DNA of 64,000 bases. It comes from Pedobacter riviphilus. Its GTDB lineage: Bacteria > Bacteroidota > Bacteroidia > Sphingobacteriales > Sphingobacteriaceae. Shown in pieces: positions 46,813 through 55,799 of this stretch (within the stretch, counting starts at the first letter, position 1; each line of letters begins with the position of its first letter). The notes under the pieces are model-generated. The model had not been told where the DNA came from and did no database searches. It saw only the letters and a program-made list of their open reading frames with translations. A program made the position numbers and the translations under genes. The stretch covers positions 4,898,001-4,962,000 of the forward strand of contig NZ_CP061171.1 in the NCBI RefSeq assembly GCF_014692875.1. The letters run 5' to 3'.

Positions 46813-47277
46813 ATGAGACTAAAAGCTTTGGTGATTTTATTACTAGGTATTACAATCACAAATAATGTTTTTGCAGCTGAAAAACCAACTGCAAGCCATA
46901 AATCGGTTATCAATTATTATATGGATAGTTACATGAATTCTGATTATAAAAAGTTAAAAGCGGTTTTAAGCGAAGATGCTGTTTTTACTTCGAATAGAGA
47001 TGTAAGGGTAATTAAACATAAAGCAAGTGATGTATTAAGCCAGATGAAGAAAAATGAAGGCGTAATTCAGCGCGATTGCAGCATCAGTTCTACAATTGTT
47101 TCTGAAACCGATGCCCTGGTAATTGCACGTGTAGATATTAATTACGAATTATTTGATGGTGCACAACAAAACTTTGTGATCATCGAGAAAGATAAAGAAG
47201 GCGAATGGAAAATTACGCAGGTATACAAAGTCTTTATCAGCAACGATAGTGAGGCTAAAAAACTCGTTTCAAATTAA
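46813..47277 (+). CDS. Secreted NTF2-like protein (lumazine-binding/SnoaL type)
   Basis: 154 residues from ATG 46813. The frame runs up to 46747, but 46813 gives a clean signal peptide (MRLKALVILLLGITITNNVFA). The body has the NTF2-like alpha+beta pattern: YYMDSYMNSDYKKLKAVLSE and DAVFTSN, then NFVIIEKDKEGEWKITQVY. Members are ligand-binding or accessory proteins. It follows susD but behind the terminator, so it may be a separate unit. Function unknown. Confidence 0.75.
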   Translation: MRLKALVILLLGITITNNVFAAEKPTASHKSVINYYMDSYMNSDYKKLKAVLSEDAVFTSNRDVRVIKHKASDVLSQMKKNEGVIQRDCSISSTIVSETDALVIARVDINYELFDGAQQNFVIIEKDKEGEWKITQVYKVFISNDSEAKKLVSN

Positions 47278-47312
47278 GGGCATTATTCTTAGATGCGGAG
47301 AATTATATAGCA

Positions 47313-47360
47313 AATAAAACAACAAAGTCTCGGTTATTACCGAGACTTTGTTGTTTTATT
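47313..47360. terminator. Long perfect bidirectional terminator hairpin
   Basis: 22-base perfect arms (47313-47334 and 47339-47360) with a 4-base TATT loop, ending in T-runs on both strands. It lies between the NTF2-like gene and the convergent DUF2911 gene. Confidence 0.9.
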
Positions 47361-47370
47361 TCTTTTCGAC

Positions 47371-47940
47371 TTAAAAGTTAATTGGTAATTCTACCTGCGT
47401 TCTGTCCCACCCGATAACCAGATTAGCACCTCCAATAATCTCTGTAAAGGTTAAGGAGAAATACTCGATCGGTTTAGCCAGGGTTTTAACCGGAACATTT
47501 ACACGAACAATATCTTTAGCCTGATTGTAGGTAAAAGCACCCCATTTATCGGTTTCGCTATTTACAATAATCGTCCAGGTGTCTTTATTTGGAATGGCAA
47601 ATATGCTATAAGCACCTGCTTTGATTTTTTTACCGCCAATGCTTACTTTTTTGAAGAAACGAACCTCTGTACTTTCGTTAGCACCAAAACGCCAAACATT
47701 TCCATACTGTTCTAAAACGCCAAAAATATCACGCCCTTTTTTCTGTGGGCGCGAATAAACAATCTTTATAACCGGTTTTGTTGGGTCTCCAGCCTTTGCC
47801 TTTGGGGCATTAAGTGGAAAATAAACAATATCTGCAGGGCTTGGGTCTGCAACAGGAAATTTTACTTCGGCGGTAGGGGCTTGTTGGGCCTTTGCGCCAA
47901 AACAAAGAAGAGCGAAAACAACAATGAAGATATTTTTCAT
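47371..47940 (-). CDS. DUF2911 family secreted protein
   Basis: 189 residues with a signal peptide (MKNIFIVVFALLCFGAKAQ). The DUF2911 core KIVYSRPQKKGRDIFG, VWRFGANESTEVRFF, IKAGAYSIFAIPNKD and TWTIIVN is well conserved. This Bacteroidota domain has unknown function and is thought to be an envelope beta-rich domain. Convergent with the NTF2-like gene, sharing the terminator at 47313. Confidence 0.87.
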   Translation of the reverse strand: MKNIFIVVFALLCFGAKAQQAPTAEVKFPVADPSPADIVYFPLNAPKAKAGDPTKPVIKIVYSRPQKKGRDIFGVLEQYGNVWRFGANESTEVRFFKKVSIGGKKIKAGAYSIFAIPNKDTWTIIVNSETDKWGAFTYNQAKDIVRVNVPVKTLAKPIEYFSLTFTEIIGGANLVIGWDRTQVELPINF

Positions 47941-48073
47941 TTATAGGTTTTTGTTTTCAGTAGCGATGAGCAATTATGATTTTACAGTTATTCGTAAAAT
48001 CATAATCGCCTCATTTGCTGTGGAATTATATTTTTAATCCTTAAAAGGATTTAATTGTATAAGGGACTAAAAA

Positions 48074-48259
48074 CTAGTATTTTCTTCCTTTTACGATAGC
48101 GTTTAAAAATAAGCCTGCTGTTAACAAACCTAAAACGCCACCTAACAAAGCAAAAATATAGTTTTGCGTAATGATTGCTCCAGTTAAAACTCCGAAGAAT
48201 AAACCTAAAGCATAATATAACCAGTTGAAATTATTGCTGCTGTTCTCTTGTACACTCAT
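48074..48259 (-). CDS. Small two-helix membrane protein
   Basis: 61 residues with two hydrophobic helices (about 13-30 and 32-55: YALGLFFGVLTGAIITQN, ALLGGVLGLLTAGLFLNAIV) and a basic end (KGRKY). No family recognised. On the minus strand TAACTTTG (48279-48286) is a good -7 box just upstream, which supports it being a real gene. Confidence 0.65.
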   Translation of the reverse strand: MSVQENSSNNFNWLYYALGLFFGVLTGAIITQNYIFALLGGVLGLLTAGLFLNAIVKGRKY

Positions 48260-48278
48260 GTTTTTTGTTATTTGGAGG

Positions 48279-48286
48279 CAAAGTTA
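48279..48286 (-). promoter_or_regulatory. -7 box of the small membrane protein gene
   Basis: TAACTTTG on the minus strand, an exact TAnnTTTG match, 19 bases upstream of the start codon. Confidence 0.45.
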
Positions 48287-48329
48287 ATATTTATTTTAAA
48301 TTTAATTTGTCATTACACCCAAATTCTAA

Positions 48330-50834
48330 TTAATTATCAATTCTAGCCAATTTATAATCAGCCTTTTTCAGATAGCTAATCAATTCTGCCAACCTGTTAT
48401 AAAATTTATCAGTTCTTCTGGCATCTGTACCAATGTGCAGCAATAAGATAAAACCATTTAAACCACTGGGCTTTGTTTCATTAAAGGTAATAATCGATCG
48501 ATATATTTCATCGCTCGATCGATAACTTTTTCCCATTTCGGGATAGGTATAATCAGCGTTTGATCGTGTGCCGGGAGTGAAGTTGATTAATTGTAAGCCC
48601 AGCGCATTGGTACAGTTGGCGATGGTTTGGTTATACCATTCGTAAGGAGGTAAAAAATAGCTCGCCGTTTCTTTGTTAATCCCAAAACCTGCCATGGCCT
48701 GATAGTTATTATTTAAATCTTTTTCGAAATCAGTTTTTGTAACCAGAAGACTGTCGCGTTTATTCCAATCGCAGTACAATAAATGTTTGTCAGAATGCGG
48801 GCCTAGGTAATGCCCGTCATTTTTTAGTTTTTTAATCAATGAATGGAAGTTAGGGTTCCGATAAAAATTTCCGGTAAGAAAAAAAGATGCTTTAACTTTC
48901 TCCTGTGCCAGCACCTTGCTTATTTTCTCGCCGCCATCAGCATATTCATCACCTGTAAAAACCAGATAGATTTTCTTTTGAGTAGAATCGCCCCGAATGT
49001 TCGCACCCAAGCTATAAGTTTTATGGTTGGGTAAGGCTTTAGCCTGTGCTTCTTTGGCCGCTAATAAATAAATAAGAGAGGCTGTTCCGTCCATTGTAGG
49101 TTCATTGGTACTATAATCGCCATAATCATCGTGGTAAACGGCCAGGTCGCTCTGAAAGTCGGCATATTCATCAGCTTCATTTAATTTGATCCCAATCAAG
49201 CCTTTATAAATATTGGTGTAAACTGGTCCGTCAACCAGTCCGCCATTTATTGGATAATTCTTTAAATGGGTAAAAGCCGAATGCGGATCGGTTGGGGTAT
49301 CTCCCCATTGAGGCAGACCATAAACCATACTCGTTCCCCAAGGATTACCGCCAAAAAGCCAATCGAAATTAGCCTGTTCAAGCTCAGCGTAGGTTTTATC
49401 GCCACTTAAGGCGGCATACCAGTTGCATTGCATAGCAAAGGAAACAGTTAAATTGTTACTACACCAGATAAAAGGAATACCACGGTAAAAGGCGTTGTTT
49501 TGTGCACGGTTCCAAACTTGCTTAATTCCCTTTTGATAATAGCTGATGGCTGTTTTGTCCTTTAAATCTTGTCTGGCAATTTCGTAGTGACCAAGGTTGA
49601 TGAAAGGATAATATTGATAGTGCGCTGCGGTGTCTTTTTGTAGCCAAGGCGTGACACTTTCTTGCTGAGCATAGTTTAAGGCCAGCGTTATTTTCTTTTG
49701 ATCGACCTTTTCTCTTCCAAAATTGAATGATGTTTCTGCCAGTTCCATATCGTCAACCCAATTGTCTTCAGCATAAATGTATGGCGATTTTACAGAAGCC
49801 GTTTGTGTTACACCAGGTTTTCGTAACGCGAATTTATATGCCGTTTTGGCTTTTTTAGTAAGCATTTGTGCATAAGTCCGATCACGCTCTTTAAATAAAA
49901 CAGAACCTAGATTAAAAGCACTGGTAAATTTAGCAGCGGTAGAGCTGGTTCCTGTGGTGTTGTTCATAAATTTACCACGCTGCTGCGGTTCTCCGGTAAT
50001 AAAATAAAGCGGGCGCTCAAACCCTTTACCATATTGGCTGTCTTCTTTTGGTATTCGCATGCTAATGTGATCACGGTCATCAGCCAATTGGTTAAACATC
50101 ATGTTCTTTTGCGGATGCATTTTCAGTAGCCAATCTAAACCCCACTTTGCTTCATCCAAAATATCGGCCCTGCCGTTTTTTCCGGTTAAACCATTTGCCT
50201 GTTGCTTATCGCCAAAAACCTGTGGGAAATCGCGGTAGGCCATTAATAAATGATAAGTAGCATTAGCAGATGTTGTTGAATATTGCAAATAATCACTTGC
50301 ATCGTGCCACCCACCAGAAGCATCAAAATGCATACTGTCTTTAAGGCCTGCTTTTGCACCATATAATACAAAGCCATCGTGGGTATGGCAACTGTCTTTA
50401 AGGTAGGGGTTAAAGCCGCTTCGTTGCTGGCGCATATACTGCAAGCAGAAATCTGCCGCACCTTTATATACATCATCATTGATCAGTAGCAGGGGCGAAG
50501 TAGTGCCATTTGCCCGGATATAAAAACGCCCCTGTTTTTTAAAATCGCTAAAGTTTAACCTGGCTGTTTGCTTAAAAGGGCCATAATGCCCAAAACTTTT
50601 AATATTAGTTGAGGTATAAACAATTTTATTGGTCTCTTTCTCTACAATTTCAAATTGGGCAGGTATTTCATTTGTTTTACTCGCCCATACTGCAACTTTA
50701 ATACTTTCGGTAGGGTAGCCGAGCAGATTAATCCTGATCCAGCTCTGATGGTCTCTTCTTGTTGTGCCGATAAATGAACATAGGAGCCATAGGGCAAGGG
50801 CAAAAGTTGCCACTGTAAAGAACTTATTTTTCAT
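48330..50834 (-). CDS. Fusion of GH9 glycosidase and CE4-like polysaccharide deacetylase
   Basis: 834 residues from the ATG at 50834 (a TTG at 50840 is also open). An N-terminal hydrophobic signal is followed by a CelD-type Ig-like domain (RINLLGYPTESIKVAVW, about 34-120). A GH9 (alpha/alpha)6 barrel follows, with catalytic-base aspartates D178/D181 in GGWHDASDYL and the acid region DYGDYSTNEPTMDGTASLIY. A C-terminal NodB-like domain (about 620-830) has HSDKH (H680, H684), PPYEWYN and LLHIG. Its first motif reads FTGDEYADG instead of the usual TFDDG. It probably acts on an acetylated or amino-sugar glycan in the periplasm or outside. Confidence 0.88.
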   Translation of the reverse strand: MKNKFFTVATFALALWLLCSFIGTTRRDHQSWIRINLLGYPTESIKVAVWASKTNEIPAQFEIVEKETNKIVYTSTNIKSFGHYGPFKQTARLNFSDFKKQGRFYIRANGTTSPLLLINDDVYKGAADFCLQYMRQQRSGFNPYLKDSCHTHDGFVLYGAKAGLKDSMHFDASGGWHDASDYLQYSTTSANATYHLLMAYRDFPQVFGDKQQANGLTGKNGRADILDEAKWGLDWLLKMHPQKNMMFNQLADDRDHISMRIPKEDSQYGKGFERPLYFITGEPQQRGKFMNNTTGTSSTAAKFTSAFNLGSVLFKERDRTYAQMLTKKAKTAYKFALRKPGVTQTASVKSPYIYAEDNWVDDMELAETSFNFGREKVDQKKITLALNYAQQESVTPWLQKDTAAHYQYYPFINLGHYEIARQDLKDKTAISYYQKGIKQVWNRAQNNAFYRGIPFIWCSNNLTVSFAMQCNWYAALSGDKTYAELEQANFDWLFGGNPWGTSMVYGLPQWGDTPTDPHSAFTHLKNYPINGGLVDGPVYTNIYKGLIGIKLNEADEYADFQSDLAVYHDDYGDYSTNEPTMDGTASLIYLLAAKEAQAKALPNHKTYSLGANIRGDSTQKKIYLVFTGDEYADGGEKISKVLAQEKVKASFFLTGNFYRNPNFHSLIKKLKNDGHYLGPHSDKHLLYCDWNKRDSLLVTKTDFEKDLNNNYQAMAGFGINKETASYFLPPYEWYNQTIANCTNALGLQLINFTPGTRSNADYTYPEMGKSYRSSDEIYRSIITFNETKPSGLNGFILLLHIGTDARRTDKFYNRLAELISYLKKADYKLARIDN

Positions 50835-50902
50835 TATCAAGGGTGATTATTTCATTTAAAATTAGGGTTTTATCAAGATAATGTAAAAGAAGTACTAAAA
50901 CA

Positions 50903-50935
50903 TTTGGAAATTAATCAATCGTTTGATTAATTTTG
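50903..50935 (+). promoter_or_regulatory. Bacteroidota promoter of the TetR-efflux operon
   Basis: TTTG at 50903-50906 and TAATTTTG at 50928-50935 (exact TAnnTTTG), separated by 21 bases: the expected -33/-7 arrangement. The ATG of tetR is at 50951. Confidence 0.7.
50910..50931. promoter_or_regulatory. Palindromic operator inside the TetR-efflux promoter
   Basis: Arms ATTAATCAA and TTGATTAAT around a 4-base TCGT centre, a perfect 9-bp inverted repeat. It covers the spacer between -33 and -7, the classic position for TetR autorepression. Confidence 0.75.
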
Positions 50936-50950
50936 TGTCGTCAAAAAGAA

Positions 50951-51577
50951 ATGAAAACAGAAAAAGTAGATAAAAAACAAGCCATTCTCGCTGCAGCTGA
51001 AAAGTTGTTTTGCGAAACGGGTTATGAGGGTACTTCTACCCGGCAGATTGCTAAAGAATCTGGGGCGAACATGGCGATGATAAATTATTATTTCGGTTCG
51101 AAAGAAGGTGTTTTTGTAGAGATCATGAACGAGCGGATTGCAGGTTTTGCATCTCAGCTCAAAATCATCAATGAAGATAAGATTTCGGCGTTGGAAAAAT
51201 TGCACAAAGTTATAGAAGGCTATGTAAATAGGATTATGAGTAACACTGCATTTCATAAAATGATGCACCGTGAACTGTCTTTAACCCAAAGGCCCGAAAT
51301 GTACGATAAGATTAAGGACGCCATGAGCCAGAACATGCAGCTTATCGACCGGATTATTGCAGGCGGTATTGAAGACGGCAGTTTTAATAAGGTAGATGTG
51401 CGGATGGTAATTGCGACTATTATGGGTACCATAACCAATATTGTTATTGCACCACATAAGGTAATGTCGTGCGCTAATTTCGACCTGAACAATCCGAAGG
51501 ATAAAAAAATTATTAAAGAGCGGGCAATAGCTCACTTACAAGATTTAACAACAGTTTATTTAACGACAAAAAGATGA
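50951..51577 (+). CDS. TetR/AcrR-family repressor of the efflux operon
   Basis: 208 residues from ATG 50951 (an upstream TTG at 50933 lies in the -7 box). The N-terminal helix-turn-helix is QAILAAAEKLFCETGYEGTS, TRQIAKESGANMAMINYYF and GSKEGVF. The C-terminal half is a helical ligand domain. Its stop codon overlaps the TolC start by 4 bases, so it is translationally coupled to the efflux genes. It should repress its own operon through the palindrome at 50910. Confidence 0.93.
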   Translation: MKTEKVDKKQAILAAAEKLFCETGYEGTSTRQIAKESGANMAMINYYFGSKEGVFVEIMNERIAGFASQLKIINEDKISALEKLHKVIEGYVNRIMSNTAFHKMMHRELSLTQRPEMYDKIKDAMSQNMQLIDRIIAGGIEDGSFNKVDVRMVIATIMGTITNIVIAPHKVMSCANFDLNNPKDKKIIKERAIAHLQDLTTVYLTTKR

Positions 51578-52893
51578 TACCCAAATCGATTAGATTAATG
51601 CTAGTGGCATCATTAATTCCTGCAGCTTTATTTGCGCAGAGCAGTAAGGAATTAAATATTAACCAGGCAATAGAACTTGGCATAGCCAATAGTAAAAACT
51701 TAAAACTTTCTCAAAACAAAATTGATCAGGCTGCTGCACAGCTCGCAGTTGTAAAAGACAATGCATTGCCAACCGCAAGTGCAAGTTTTATGTACAACCA
51801 TGCTGAAATACCAACCACTACCTTTGCTTTGCCGGGTAGTGAGTCATCTTTTCACCTGCCTAAAAGAGCCGATGCTTTTGTAGGTACAGCAGCGGTACAA
51901 GAACTTGTTTACGGAGGCGGTAAATTAAAATATGCAAAAGAATCTACCAAATTATTGGCCGAGGTTGCACATTTAGATGCCGATAAAAACAAAGAAGAAA
52001 TTACGTATGCAGTAATCAATACCTATTATGCTTTATACAAGGTTTTACAGAGCAGAAAAGTGGTTGATCAGAATTTAGAATCGATCGCTGCTCAGATTAA
52101 ACAGGCACAACGTTTCTTCGAACAGGGTATTGTAACCAAAAACGATGTACTGCGTTTCCAGTTGCAGCAGGCAAATGTTACGCTAACGCAAATGGATATT
52201 GAAAGTAACCGCAAAGTGATCAACTATAATTTAGATATTCTTTTGGGTTTACCGGAAGATACCGAAGTTAAAATTGTTGATCCAACCATTGGCTTAAAAA
52301 CACCAGGTTCGTTAAACGAATATATTGGGCTGGCAATGGCCAACCGCCAGGAATTAAAACAACTTGATGTGCAGAACAAAGTTGCCGATTTTAACATTAA
52401 AACCATCAAAGCAAATACGTTGCCTACCGTTGGTGTTGGTGCAAACTTATATTACATTAACCCAAGTGGCAATTTTATTCCGCCAACAAATCAATATTTA
52501 ATGCCTATTACATTAGGGGCAACAGTTTCCTGGAATTTCGGCAACCTTTGGACAAACAAGAACAAGGTAAGCGAAGCGAAAATTCAGCAAAGTGCAATTA
52601 TCATTCAGAAAGATATATTATCTGATCAGGTAAAAACAGATATAAACAAAAACTTTCAAGGTTATCAAGTGGCCATGAACAAGATTCAGGTTTTGGAAAC
52701 TTCAATTGCACAAGCTACTGAAAATGATAAATTGTTGGCATCTAAATACAAAAACAATGTGGCTTCTGTTACCGATCGTATTGATGCAGAAACTTTATTG
52801 TACCAGGCAAAAATAAACTTAGAGATAGCTAAGGCAGACGCAGGTTTGGCTTACTATACACTATTAAAATCAACAGGAAAAATAACGCAATAA
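51574..52893 (+). CDS. TolC-family outer-membrane efflux channel
   Basis: 439 residues with a signal peptide (MIPKSIRLMLVASLIPAALFA) and two outer-membrane-factor repeats: NINQAIELGIANSKNLKLSQ and EYIGLAMANRQELKQLDVQN, each with long helices. It should form the trimeric channel of a tripartite pump. It is the second gene of the TetR-TolC-HlyD-MFS operon, with 8 bases to the next gene. Confidence 0.93.
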   Translation: MIPKSIRLMLVASLIPAALFAQSSKELNINQAIELGIANSKNLKLSQNKIDQAAAQLAVVKDNALPTASASFMYNHAEIPTTTFALPGSESSFHLPKRADAFVGTAAVQELVYGGGKLKYAKESTKLLAEVAHLDADKNKEEITYAVINTYYALYKVLQSRKVVDQNLESIAAQIKQAQRFFEQGIVTKNDVLRFQLQQANVTLTQMDIESNRKVINYNLDILLGLPEDTEVKIVDPTIGLKTPGSLNEYIGLAMANRQELKQLDVQNKVADFNIKTIKANTLPTVGVGANLYYINPSGNFIPPTNQYLMPITLGATVSWNFGNLWTNKNKVSEAKIQQSAIIIQKDILSDQVKTDINKNFQGYQVAMNKIQVLETSIAQATENDKLLASKYKNNVASVTDRIDAETLLYQAKINLEIAKADAGLAYYTLLKSTGKITQ

Positions 52894-52901
52894 ATACAGC
52901 A

Positions 52902-53981
52902 ATGACAACTGAAAAGAAAAAAAAGAACTTAGTAGTACCCATCATTTTAGGTGTTTTACTAGTAATAGGTGTAATCTTCGGGATTACAGAATGGAATTAT
53001 TATAGCAAACACGTAGATACGGATGATGCGCAGATTGATGGGGATATCAGTCCTGTTGTTGCCCGTGTTGGTGGTTATGTAAAGGATATCAATTTTGAAG
53101 AAAATACTCACGTAACTGAAGGACAGATTTTAGTGAAACTTGATGACAATGATTATAAAGTTAAATTAGAGCAGGCACAATCTGGTCAGAAAGGCGCAAG
53201 CGCAGGTGTTGGCGTGGCACAATCTCAAATTGTGGCTACCCAAGCCAATACCGGTACTGCAAAAGCGAACGTTGATGCAGCAAAATCAAATGTTGAAGCT
53301 GCAAATGTTAAATTAAATTTAGCGCAGAAAGATTACAATCGTTACGAAAACTTGGTGAAAGATGGTTCAATTACACAACAAGCTTTCGATCAGGCTAAGG
53401 CGAGTAAGGAATCTGCAGAAGCAGCCAGGCAATCTGCTCTGGCAGCATATCGTGCAGCACAAGATCAATATAATGCTGCGGTTAAACAAGTTGGTACTAC
53501 ACAATCACAGTTAGCGGTGAGCAGCAATGTAATCAGTCAACGCCAAAGTGATATCGATTTTGCAAAACTTCAGTTATCCTATACCGATATTAAAGCACCT
53601 GCAAGTGGTATCGTTTCTAAAAAGAATGTTCAAAAAGGACAGTTGGTTCAGGCAGGCCAATCTTTATTCTCTATCGTGAACGATGGAAGCATTTATGTAA
53701 CGGCAAACTTTAAAGAAACCCAATTGGAGAAAATTAAAGAAGGTTCTAAAGTAGAAATCGAGGTTGATGCTTATCCAGACGAAAAAATTGAAGGTGAAGT
53801 GTATAATTTCTCTCCAATTACTGGTGCAAAAGGATCTTTATTGCCTCCTGATAACGCTACCGGTAACTTCGTTAAAGTTGTTCAGCGTGTACCAGTTAAA
53901 ATCAAAATCCATCCATCAAAAGAACTGTTGGCTAAGTTACGCCCAGGAATGAGCGTTAAAGCTTCAGTATCTACTAAATAA
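52902..53981 (+). CDS. HlyD/EmrA-family periplasmic adaptor
   Basis: 359 residues: one N-terminal TM (LVVPIILGVLLVIGVIFGI), a lipoyl-type half (DDAQIDGDISPVVARVGGYV), a helical hairpin (about 95-210) with alanine/glutamine-rich coils, and a second lipoyl half (SYTDIKAPASGIVSKKNVQK). These are membrane-fusion-protein features. The D-A-Q-I-D-G-D stretch is typical of EmrA-like adaptors. It links the MFS pump to TolC and is encoded 8 bases downstream of the channel gene. Confidence 0.94.
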   Translation: MTTEKKKKNLVVPIILGVLLVIGVIFGITEWNYYSKHVDTDDAQIDGDISPVVARVGGYVKDINFEENTHVTEGQILVKLDDNDYKVKLEQAQSGQKGASAGVGVAQSQIVATQANTGTAKANVDAAKSNVEAANVKLNLAQKDYNRYENLVKDGSITQQAFDQAKASKESAEAARQSALAAYRAAQDQYNAAVKQVGTTQSQLAVSSNVISQRQSDIDFAKLQLSYTDIKAPASGIVSKKNVQKGQLVQAGQSLFSIVNDGSIYVTANFKETQLEKIKEGSKVEIEVDAYPDEKIEGEVYNFSPITGAKGSLLPPDNATGNFVKVVQRVPVKIKIHPSKELLAKLRPGMSVKASVSTK

Positions 53982-53989
53982 TATTTAAA

Positions 53990-55537
53990 ATGGCCGAAGT
54001 AGGTTTAAAAAAGTGGATTATTACGTTTACGGTAATCACAGCTTCATTGTTGGAGCTGATTGATACAACTATCGTAAACGTGGCAATACCACAAATACAG
54101 GGGAACCTGGGCGCCACCTTGGAGGATGTGGCCTGGCTTTCTACCGGCTATGCGGTAGCAAACGTTATCGTGTTGCCAATGTCGGGCTGGTTGGGTAACC
54201 GGTTCGGCAGGAAAAATTATTTTCTTACCTCCATTATTGTTTTTACACTTGTTTCCTTCTTGTGCGGAAATGCCACCTCATTAGGCGAACTGGTTCTTTT
54301 CAGGATTATCCAGGGCTTGGCTGGTGGTGGTTTAATCTCAACTGCACAGGCAATTTTAATTGAAACCTGGCCACGTGAAGATGTGGGTATCGCTACAGCT
54401 CTTTTTGGTTTGGGTGCGGTAGTAGGGCCAACTGTTGGGCCAACTATTGGCGGGTACATCCTGGATGTGAGTTCATGGCCGTGGATTTTTTATGTGAACA
54501 TTCCCGTCGGAATAGTCGCGGCCTACTGTACATACACCTTTGTGCGGGCCACTCCGAAAGAAGGGCAGGGTCAACCTGTCGATTGGTGGGGCATTGCATT
54601 ATTAGCTGTTGCAGTAGGTAGTTTGCAAACGGTATTGGAAAAAGGAGAGAGCGAAGATTGGTTTGCTACCCCATACATTACAGCTTTGGCGGTTGCATCG
54701 GTATTCGGATTATTGCTTTTCATCTGGAGAGAAATGAGTACCGACCACCCGATCGTAAACTTTAAAATTATGCGTCACCGGAGTTTTGCGGTGGGGATGT
54801 TTACTTCCTTTGTGCTAGGATTTGGTTTGTACGGTTCGGTATTTGTATTCCCTGTATTCTGTCAGAACCTGTTGGGCTTTTCGGCCCTGCAAACAGGAGA
54901 ACTACTTTTTCCAGGAGGATTGTGTACCATTGTAATGATGCCTTTTATTGGTATTATGCTTAAAAAAGGTATCCCTGCGCAGTTTATGGCTACTTTTGGT
55001 ATGATCGCATTCTTTATTTTCTGTTGGATGCTGAGCAACTCCACCCTGCAATCGGGCACAGGCGATTTCTTCCTGCCTTTGGTAATCCGTGGTGTAGGTA
55101 TGGCGCTTTTATTCGTGCCGCTAACTACTCTGGCTATACAGGATCTGAAAGGACCAGAAATTGGTCAGGGCTCAGGTTTGAACAATATGATGCGCCAATT
55201 GGGCGGCTCATTTGGTATTGCAGCTTTAACTACTTTAATTCATATCCGTTCGGGCTTCCACAGGAGTGTTTTATTGTCAAATGTGAACGATTATAATCAG
55301 CCATTTGTTGACCGTTTTAACGGTTTGATCAAAGGATTTATGGCAAAAGGACAAACTTTGTTTGATGCCAAAATTATGGCGGCGAAAGCGATGGAAGGAA
55401 TTGTAACCAGACAAACGATGTTACTTACATATGATGATGCATATTGGGTAGCAGGGTTAATTATGTTGTTCTCAATTCCGTTACTTTATCTGCAAAAGTT
55501 TAAGAAAAACGCAAACATTCCTGCAGATGTGCACTAA
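53990..55537 (+). CDS. DHA2-family MFS drug efflux pump (EmrB/QacA type)
   Basis: 515 residues with about 14 hydrophobic helices. Early DHA2 motifs: LLELIDTTIVNVAIPQIQGN in TM1, then WLSTGYAVANVIVLPMSGWL and GNRFGRKNYF (the motif A region), and TWPREDVGIATALFGLGAV with GPTVGPTIGGYI (antiporter motif C). It exports hydrophobic compounds or drugs with H+, joined to the adaptor and channel genes upstream. Substrates are not deducible. It is the last gene before the terminator. Confidence 0.94.
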   Translation: MAEVGLKKWIITFTVITASLLELIDTTIVNVAIPQIQGNLGATLEDVAWLSTGYAVANVIVLPMSGWLGNRFGRKNYFLTSIIVFTLVSFLCGNATSLGELVLFRIIQGLAGGGLISTAQAILIETWPREDVGIATALFGLGAVVGPTVGPTIGGYILDVSSWPWIFYVNIPVGIVAAYCTYTFVRATPKEGQGQPVDWWGIALLAVAVGSLQTVLEKGESEDWFATPYITALAVASVFGLLLFIWREMSTDHPIVNFKIMRHRSFAVGMFTSFVLGFGLYGSVFVFPVFCQNLLGFSALQTGELLFPGGLCTIVMMPFIGIMLKKGIPAQFMATFGMIAFFIFCWMLSNSTLQSGTGDFFLPLVIRGVGMALLFVPLTTLAIQDLKGPEIGQGSGLNNMMRQLGGSFGIAALTTLIHIRSGFHRSVLLSNVNDYNQPFVDRFNGLIKGFMAKGQTLFDAKIMAAKAMEGIVTRQTMLLTYDDAYWVAGLIMLFSIPLLYLQKFKKNANIPADVH

Positions 55538-55575
55538 AATTTGCAAAGAAATGCCTCAAAAAATGGCAAAAAACA

Positions 55576-55611
55576 AAAACAGCCGGTGTATTTTATTACA
55601 TCGGCTGTTTT
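55576..55611 (+). terminator. Terminator of the efflux operon
   Basis: AAAACAGCCGGTGTA and TACATCGGCTGTTTT pair with one G-T in a 15-bp stem, ending in Ts. It closes the TetR-TolC-HlyD-MFS operon. Confidence 0.85.
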
Positions 55612-55799
55612 AACCCAAAAAATTAACAATCAATGCAATGCCCTTAAACATTGCAAATGTTCTTACTTAACCACATCGTGGCCAAATAAGATTTTAAAAT
55701 TAAAATTTATTCTACAATTTTCCAAATTGTAAGCCTTAGAATTTTAATACCTTATGCATTTTTTGTAGTATTACGGTATACAAAACTATTGCATAAGCC

